NCBI GenBank assembly: GCA_964635975.1
Contig: CAZWPO010000008.1
Location: 53,906-117,905 of the forward strand
Direction: 5' to 3'
DNA length: 64,000 nt
Source of the DNA: UBA5314 sp964635975
GTDB taxonomy: Bacteria; Bacillota; Syntrophomonadia; Syntrophomonadales; Syntrophomonadaceae
Shown piece after piece: positions 59,100 through 64,000 of the stretch. Under the pieces are notes generated by a model. That model searched no databases. It saw only the letters and a program-made list of their open reading frames with translations, and was not told the DNA's origin. The position numbers were made by a program, and so were the translations under genes. Numbering within the stretch: the first letter of the stretch is position 1; the number at the start of each line of letters is the position of its first letter.

Positions 59100-60130
59100 C
59101 CCATCGACTGGATAAGCTTAATCCCCAGTCCAGTAATCAAAACATTGGCCAGGCTGACGGGGATGAGCACTTTCCAGCTAAAAGACATGAGCTGGTCCAT
59201 GCGGATGCGTGGAAAAGTCCACTTAAGCCACATAAACACCAGCATTATGAGGTAGGTCTTAAAAACAATCCACATCCAGGAGGGCAGCCAGGGGCCGTGC
59301 CCACCGCCGAAGAACAGCGTGGCGGCCAGGGCTGACACCGCCACCAGGTTGGTGTACTCGGCTAGGAAAAACAAGGCCCAGCGCATGCCGGTATATTCCG
59401 TATAGGCCCCGGCGGTTAATTCCTGCTCAGCCTCCGGCATATCAAAAGGACCCCGGTTTAGCTCGGCGGTGGCGGCGATAAAATAGGTTAGAAAAGCCAC
59501 CGGTTGTAAAAGGATAAACCAGAATCGATTCTGTGCCGCAGCTATTTCCGAAAGATTCAATGATCCTGTGATCATGACTACTCCCAACAGCGAAAAGGCC
59601 AGGGGAATTTCATAACTGATCATTTGGGCCACCGAACGCATGGCGCCCAGCAGGGACCATTTATTGTTGGAGCCCCAGCCAGCCATTAGAAGACAGATGG
59701 TAGACAGCGAACCCAGGGATAAGAAATAAAATAATCCGACATTTAGATCAACTACTGCCATGTCCTTACCAAAAGGCAGGACTATATAGAGCATAACCGC
59801 GACCATGATAAAGAGCATGGGGGCCGTCTTAAAAATCCAGCGGTCGGTTCGCGAAGGGATGATGTCCTCTTTGGTCAGAAGCTTCATAGCGTCAGCGATA
59901 GTCTGAAAAGCCCCAAAGGGACCAAGACGGTTGGGGCCCAGGCGCTGCTGTATAAATCCTGATATTTTGCGCTCCAGCCAGACCAGAACGATGACATTCA
60001 AGGTCGCGATAATAATGATGGAGGTCCATTGCCCAATCAGGAGGATTAAATCAGCCCAGACCGGCGGCATCCCCAGGCCAAGCAGTAAGGATGTTAGATA
60101 CGCAGCAATATTTACAAACCAATTTTCCAT
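59093..60130 (-). CDS. nuoH: NADH-quinone oxidoreductase subunit H
   Basis: Membrane subunit at the quinone cavity entrance, 345 residues. ATG 60130 is ten bases after AGGAGG and is preferred to an upstream in-frame TTG at 60139 that nearly touches it. Conserved loops are VWLERKISGFIQQRLGPNRLGPFGAFQTIADAMKLLTKE, EIPLAFSLLGV, ELNRGPFDMPEAEQELTAGAYTEYTGM and LFMWLKWTFPRIRMDQLM. Confidence 0.96.
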   Translation of the reverse strand: MENWFVNIAAYLTSLLLGLGMPPVWADLILLIGQWTSIIIIATLNVIVLVWLERKISGFIQQRLGPNRLGPFGAFQTIADAMKLLTKEDIIPSRTDRWIFKTAPMLFIMVAVMLYIVLPFGKDMAVVDLNVGLFYFLSLGSLSTICLLMAGWGSNNKWSLLGAMRSVAQMISYEIPLAFSLLGVVMITGSLNLSEIAAAQNRFWFILLQPVAFLTYFIAATAELNRGPFDMPEAEQELTAGAYTEYTGMRWALFFLAEYTNLVAVSALAATLFFGGGHGPWLPSWMWIVFKTYLIMLVFMWLKWTFPRIRMDQLMSFSWKVLIPVSLANVLITGLGIKLIQSMGW

Positions 60131-60150
60131 TACGCTCAATCCTCCTTTCT

Positions 60151-61251
60151 CTAGCGGTCCGACTCACCCAGGACCGGGTCCAGGGTGGCGATATTGGCAA
60201 TGACATCCTGCAAGGTGCCGCCCCGGGAAATGAGGGGCAGAACCATTAAATTGACAAAGGAAGGCGCGCGCACGTGCAGGCGGTAGGGCTTTTCACTACC
60301 GTCGCTGACCAGGAAGTAGCCCAGCTCGCCTTTGGCCGATTCGATCCGGTGATAGACCTGACGTCCTTTTTCGGGCTTAAATATCCGGGGGACTTTAGCC
60401 AGGACTTCACCTTCCGGCAGGTCGCGCAGGGCCTGCTCGATTATGCGGCCCGACTGTTCCATTTCCTTGATTCTTATTATAAAGCGATCCCAGCAGTCGC
60501 CATTTTGACCGATGGGGATATCAAAGTCAAAGCGGGAATAAATGCCGTAAGGGTCAGCCCGCCGCAGGTCATATTCCACTCCGCTGGCGCGCAGATTGGG
60601 ACCGGTAACTCCGTAGTCAATCGCCGTCTGAGGATCCAAAATTCCAACTCCCCGGCAGCGAGCCTGCAATATTTCATTGCCGCTGATGAGGCCATGGTAT
60701 TCTTCGATCATTCCCGGCAGATCGGCCAAAAAAGAATTAACGGCTGGTACAAAGGCATCCGGCAGGTCGGCGCTGATGCCGCCAATGCGCATATAGGAAG
60801 CTATCAAGCGCTGGCCGCTACTCATTTCAAACAGATCCATAATCCGTTCTCTATCCCGCAGACAGTAAACCAGACCTGTAGTAGCCCCCAGATCGATAGC
60901 TAGGCTTCCGACAAATATCATATGAGAAGCGATGCGTGAAAGCTCAGCCATGATGACCCTGATATACTCGGCCCGCTCAGGTGCATTTATTTGCAGCAGC
61001 TTCTCTACAGCCTGAACATAGCCCAGGGTGGGCAGGTGAGAAGCCAGATAGTCCAGGCGGGAGGTGTAGGGAACAAACTGTGCATAAGTACGGCTCTCAG
61101 CGATTTTTTCGACTGAACGATGCACATAACCGAGATGCACCGTTAATTCTTGAACCATCTCACCTTCCATAAGCGCCTCTACGTGAAGCCCGCCGTGAGT
61201 GCTGGGGTGCTGGGGGCCTATGTTAATGGTATAGGGATCTGTAGTTATCAC
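60151..61251 (-). CDS. nuoD: NADH-quinone oxidoreductase subunit D
   Basis: 49-kDa-type subunit forming the quinone site, 366 residues, somewhat short. The quinone-binding His is in GPQHPSTHGGL near 13-19 and the Tyr in YAQFVPYTSRLDY near 60. It lacks the four Cys of [NiFe] hydrogenases, as expected. The GTG start overlaps the nuoC stop (GTGA). Confidence 0.96.
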   Translation of the reverse strand: MITTDPYTINIGPQHPSTHGGLHVEALMEGEMVQELTVHLGYVHRSVEKIAESRTYAQFVPYTSRLDYLASHLPTLGYVQAVEKLLQINAPERAEYIRVIMAELSRIASHMIFVGSLAIDLGATTGLVYCLRDRERIMDLFEMSSGQRLIASYMRIGGISADLPDAFVPAVNSFLADLPGMIEEYHGLISGNEILQARCRGVGILDPQTAIDYGVTGPNLRASGVEYDLRRADPYGIYSRFDFDIPIGQNGDCWDRFIIRIKEMEQSGRIIEQALRDLPEGEVLAKVPRIFKPEKGRQVYHRIESAKGELGYFLVSDGSEKPYRLHVRAPSFVNLMVLPLISRGGTLQDVIANIATLDPVLGESDR

Positions 61252-61706
61252 AGTGTTCCTGCCTCCTTTCTGAAGTCCTTGCGCAGCGGATGCCCGGCAA
61301 AACTGTCCGGGAGCAGGACGCGGACTAAATTGGGGTGGGAACGGAAATTTATCCCCATCAAATCAAAAACTTCTCTTTCCTGCCAATCAGAGGTGGGGTA
61401 GATAGAATAAATCGAATCTACTTCTGCTCGAGTTCGGCTTACCCTGGTTTTGACCGACAGTCTTTTCCCGTTATCCGGAATGCTGTAGAGGTGGTAAACC
61501 ATCTCAAATTCTTCGCCATGATCGACGGCGGTCAGGTTGGCCAAATAATTCATTCCGATATCATCATGCAGACTTTTAAATAAAGGAATCAGATTTTCCG
61601 AAGGAACATTAATATAGACAAAGAACTCATCCTGGCTGCATTCCGGGGATATGCCAAGCTTTGCTTCCAGGGTGGTTTTTATATCTTCGGCAAGGTTCAT
61701 TTCCAT
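61248..61706 (-). CDS. nuoC: NADH-quinone oxidoreductase subunit C
   Basis: 30-kDa-type peripheral subunit, 152 residues, with the family signature DWQEREVFDLMGINFRSHPNLVRVLLPDSFAGHPLRKDF near the C-terminus. It is separate from nuoD, unlike the E. coli fusion. ATG follows GGGAGGA. Confidence 0.95.
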   Translation of the reverse strand: MEMNLAEDIKTTLEAKLGISPECSQDEFFVYINVPSENLIPLFKSLHDDIGMNYLANLTAVDHGEEFEMVYHLYSIPDNGKRLSVKTRVSRTRAEVDSIYSIYPTSDWQEREVFDLMGINFRSHPNLVRVLLPDSFAGHPLRKDFRKEAGTL

Positions 61707-61726
61707 AATGCAATCCTCCCGCCCAT

Positions 61727-62233
61727 CTAGTAGTCCCCCCGCTCAACTTTCTTTTTTAATTCCAGGAGACCGTTAAACAGAGCTTCAGGTCGTGGTGGGC
61801 ACCCGGGGACATAAATATCCACTTTGAATATTGAGTCAGCGCCGGGGAGAATGCTGTATCCATCTCTAAACGGACCGCCGCTGGTTGCGCAGTTGCCCAT
61901 GGCCACAACCCACTTGGGAGACGGCATCTGTTCATACACTCTTTTTACAACCGGGGCCATCTTCACTGTGATCGGCCCGGCCACCAGGAGCAGGTCAGCC
62001 TGGCGCGGCGAAGCCCGGAAAACTTCGTAGCCGTAGCGGGCAATATCAAAGCGGGCGCCCCCGGAAGCCATCATTTCTATGGGACAGCAGTTGCAGCCAT
62101 AGGACAGCGGCCAGAAAGAGCGGGCCCGGCTCCAATTCCATAATTTCTCCAGGGTTGTGACTATGATATTATGTTTTTCCAACTGGCCGGCTTCGTCAGC
62201 GCTGCCTGTTGAAACTCCTGCGTTTAATACCAC
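61727..62233 (-). CDS. nuoB: NADH-quinone oxidoreductase subunit B
   Basis: Carries the terminal cluster N2 that reduces quinone. The 168 residues contain the cluster ligands CNCCPIEMM (adjacent Cys pair) near 47, GNCATSGG near 112, and VPGCPPRPE near 142. The GTG start overlaps the nuoA end by 10 bases. The N-terminal 25 residues are variable. Confidence 0.96.
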   Translation of the reverse strand: MVLNAGVSTGSADEAGQLEKHNIIVTTLEKLWNWSRARSFWPLSYGCNCCPIEMMASGGARFDIARYGYEVFRASPRQADLLLVAGPITVKMAPVVKRVYEQMPSPKWVVAMGNCATSGGPFRDGYSILPGADSIFKVDIYVPGCPPRPEALFNGLLELKKKVERGDY

Positions 62234-62580
62234 TTCAATGCACCTTCTTTCCAGGCATACCAGAGACCCACCACCAGGATAGCTATAAAGACGATCATTT
62301 CTGCAAAGGCAAACAGCCCCAGGCTTTTAAACTTGACAGCCCAGGGGAATAGAAAAATCGTCTCAACATCAAAAGCTAAAAAAATCAGGGCATAAAGAAA
62401 GAAATTGACCCGGAAGCGGACCCAGGTCGGGCCCTTGGTGTCTACACCACACTCATAAGGCAGCAGTTTTTCCTCGCTGGATTTGGGTTTGGCACGAAAC
62501 AGCCAGGCAGTAAGCATCGCTGCGGCAGGAAACACTATAGTTAATAAAAGAAAGACACCAATGCTGGCATTGTCTGACAC
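62224..62580 (-). CDS. nuoA: NADH-quinone oxidoreductase subunit A
   Basis: Small membrane subunit of 118 residues with three helices. GTG 62580 is eight bases after AAGGAGG; an upstream in-frame GTG overlaps that ribosome site and is rejected. The conserved loop KLLPYECGVDTKGPTWVRF(R) with the Cys near 46 and the Asp/Glu-containing FLAFDVETIFLFPWAV are clear. It is the first gene of nuoABCDHIJKLMN. Confidence 0.95.
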   Translation of the reverse strand: MSDNASIGVFLLLTIVFPAAAMLTAWLFRAKPKSSEEKLLPYECGVDTKGPTWVRFRVNFFLYALIFLAFDVETIFLFPWAVKFKSLGLFAFAEMIVFIAILVVGLWYAWKEGALKWY

Positions 62581-62612
62581 GCAGCACACCTCCTTGTAAA
62601 AATGTAGTTTAT

Positions 62613-62870
62613 TTACTTGCGGCTGGATTTATACTGCTTATGCAAAAGACTTTCCGCCAATAGTATGGGCAGGCAATAATGCCGACTGAAAGTATTAACC
62701 GCAAGATCCTGAGCAAATCTGAGAATACTCTGATTTACTAAAAAATAGATCAAGATGAAGAAAATAGGATAAGCGACAGCCTCTTTAGCTAAACGCCTAT
62801 TGGAAAGAAATGGATCAGGCCGATCGGCTAAACGAGAGGTTATATATCGCTTTATACGAAAAATCTTCAT
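62613..62870 (-). CDS. Hypothetical protein upstream of nuoA
   Basis: An 85-codon frame with one hydrophobic stretch (VAYPIFFILIYFLVN near 32-46) and basic ends. There is no good ribosome binding site, no recognised family, and it ends 33 bases before nuoA. It could be a small membrane protein of the nuo unit or a chance frame. Confidence 0.3.
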   Translation of the reverse strand: MKIFRIKRYITSRLADRPDPFLSNRRLAKEAVAYPIFFILIYFLVNQSILRFAQDLAVNTFSRHYCLPILLAESLLHKQYKSSRK

Positions 62871-63504
62871 TGCGCCACGTACAATCTAATGCAAAACGAA
62901 CCAACGGTTCACATTGAGCTTTTCAGATCAAAAAGCCGTCCGGGTGAACTCTTAATCTTGACAGCATATATACCACCCCCCACTAAGATAACACGGTACC
63001 AATTAACTAGCATATTGGCTTCTGACAGCACATTTATGATGCATAATTAACAGATATGATAACAATATATCGCGCAAAATTCTATATAAAACACAAAAAT
63101 ACTTTTCGTTCTGCTGCAAAGATAGACATGCTTAATCTGATCTCGCACTCATTAGCGTAATAAAAACCCCAACAAGCACGTTCATCAGTTTTTTCACCTA
63201 ATGATTTTATGAGTTATATAATTTTCTTACTTGGCCTTATGCAAAATAAAATGTGTAGAGCATTATACTAACAAAAAACCAAGCGTGCTGCTAAAATAGG
63301 GGATAATATTGTTTCCTGATTTAATTCTCCAATAAACATTAGTTTGACTATATATTACAAGAAGGAATATTAAGTTAAATGTAGAAATAGAGTATGGATA
63401 TTGCTTATGTGATTGATATAGCCGAGTAGGCTACATCGCAAAATGAGCGTGAAATGGAGGTGAAGAAGTGCTTTCTATTGCAGGGTTTTTACTAACGACG
63501 AAAA

Positions 63505-63532
63505 GGTTCATGTGAGAAGTATCACATGAACC
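63505..63532. repeat. Perfect 11-bp inverted repeat
   Basis: GGTTCATGTGA at 63505-63515 and TCACATGAACC at 63522-63532 with a six-base loop. No T run follows. It overlaps the end of a 15-codon leader-like frame (GTG 63468) that has a strong ribosome binding site. Confidence 0.6.
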
Positions 63533-63672
63533 GGTGGTTCGCAGAGCTCTAAAAGACAGTGGCCTAATTGGAGAATTATACTTGTGGAAGCCTTTCTTCA
63601 TTCCGATTCCAAGTTCCGGAGTGAATCAAGCCTGCTGCTGATGCCTGTAAATCAGGCCCTGGTTAAAATCAG

Positions 63673-63804
63673 TCAATTCAAAGAGCCTTTCACGTATTTT
63701 TTCCCCTTCAAATAATCCACTGTGAGATTAACATTGTATAACCCTGCCCGATTGCTTAAGATGAATTCATTTTTTGACTCTTTAGCTGCTTTTCCGAAAT
63801 CCTT
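63673..63804 (-). pseudogene. Unidentified gene remnant
   Basis: A minus-strand frame of 43 codons bounded by stops has protein-like composition (NEFILSNRAGLYNVNLTVDY, then KGKKYVKGSL). It has no start codon with a ribosome site. I do not recognise the family. Confidence 0.25.
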
Positions 63805-63924
63805 CTAACTATAGAAATTTCGCGCGGCAAATCCGAAAACGCTATTATCTTCCTTGTTTGGGAGATATTCTTCAGGCCTTAAAAATACAATTTATACCTC
63901 ACAACAATAAGGAGACGGGGTATA

Positions 63925-64000
63925 ATGCCGATTTGCCATAATAGCGCGATTTTTCAGGAAAGAAGGAAGCGGCGTTTGACTGTGAGCCTATGGTTTCAGC
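63925..64000 (+). CDS. Possible start of a gene running off the right edge
   Basis: ATG 63925 follows AAGGAGACGGGG and stays open to the window end (25 codons) with a basic run QERRKRR. The TATAAT just before the ATG could instead be a promoter. Too short to identify. Confidence 0.3.
   Translation, partial: MPICHNSAIFQERRKRRLTVSLWFQ

Larger units (their letters stand above)
62881..64000. other. AT-rich 1.1-kb region with little coding sense
   Basis: No conserved gene was recognised. It should contain the nuo promoter (minus strand), but I cannot pick it with confidence. Small items inside: a 15-codon frame at 63468 after GGAGGTGA followed by a perfect hairpin, a 43-codon + strand frame (63584-63715), a minus-strand gene remnant, and a possible gene start at the right edge. 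Confidence 0.4.

Noticed and set aside
63584..63715. Plus-strand 43-codon frame near the right end
   Set aside because: The ribosome site is poor and the frame overlaps a minus-strand remnant of similar length; neither can be supported as a gene.

Overview
The window reads as chromosome of an anaerobic, endospore-forming Firmicute of class Clostridia, probably a Syntrophomonas- or Desulfotomaculum-like lineage. The reasons are the sporulation genes (spo0A, spoIVB, spoIIM, dacF-spoIIA-sigF, spoVA), the clostridial short form of ThiC, an 11-subunit complex I without the NADH module, and HgdC/BcrA-type activase genes. Gene order matches the Bacillus/Clostridia backbone in long blocks (accC-asp23-nusB-folD-xseAB-ispA-dxs-tlyA-nadK-argR-recN-spoIVB-spo0A, then spoIIM-xerD-deoB-dacF-spoIIA-sigF-spoVA). 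No tRNA, rRNA or CRISPR array was seen.

Layout. 1-17.4 kb (+): biotin carboxylase (5' cut by the window edge), Asp23-family proteins, nusB, a TsaD-like paralogue, two tandem FolD paralogues, exonuclease VII, isoprenoid genes (ispA, dxs), tlyA, nadK, mnmM, argR, recN, a small membrane protein, spoIVB and spo0A. 17.5-21.5 kb is the accessory stretch: an IS256-type transposase remnant, a mazEF-type toxin-antitoxin pair with a perfect operator palindrome, nested palindromic repeats, an AraC-GyrI regulator and a secreted protein. 21.5-24.6 kb (mostly -): endonuclease Q, a Nudix hydrolase and an M20 peptidase; between the last two, on the + strand, lies a 41-codon gene resembling the FtsZ inhibitor MciZ. 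24.9-38.3 kb (mostly +): spoIIM, a DUF4227 protein, xerD, deoB, pyrimidine-nucleoside phosphorylase, Fe-alcohol dehydrogenase, dacF, spoIIAA-AB-sigF, a metallo-beta-lactamase-like protein, dodecin, a glycosyltransferase (-) and spoVAC-AD-AE.

38.4-41.5 kb: three genes forming an uncharacterised ATP-driven metalloenzyme-like system (two COG3580/COG3581-like subunits plus an ASKHA activase). 41.5-51.1 kb is a thiamin island bounded by two outward-placed TPP riboswitches: thiD-thiM-thiE-HAD phosphatase-thiC on +, and a ykoF-like/ABC importer/MFS/methyltransferase operon on -, the two converging with overlapping stop codons. 51.2-52.6 kb: a TrpB2-type tryptophan synthase beta. 52.7-62.6 kb (-): nuoABCDHIJKLMN. 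The last 1.1 kb is AT-rich and largely non-coding.

Points most worth a second look: the FolD pair, whose members have lost complementary motifs (one lacks the catalytic Lys and Asp, the other the NADP-binding loop); the COG3580/3581/activase cluster; the MciZ candidate with a sigma-E-type -10; a perfect 13-bp hairpin that buries the dodecin ribosome binding site; a branched RNA fold just after sigF; and a probable ATT start codon for spoVAC. All protein functions come from reading the sequence and from memory of families; no database search was run.
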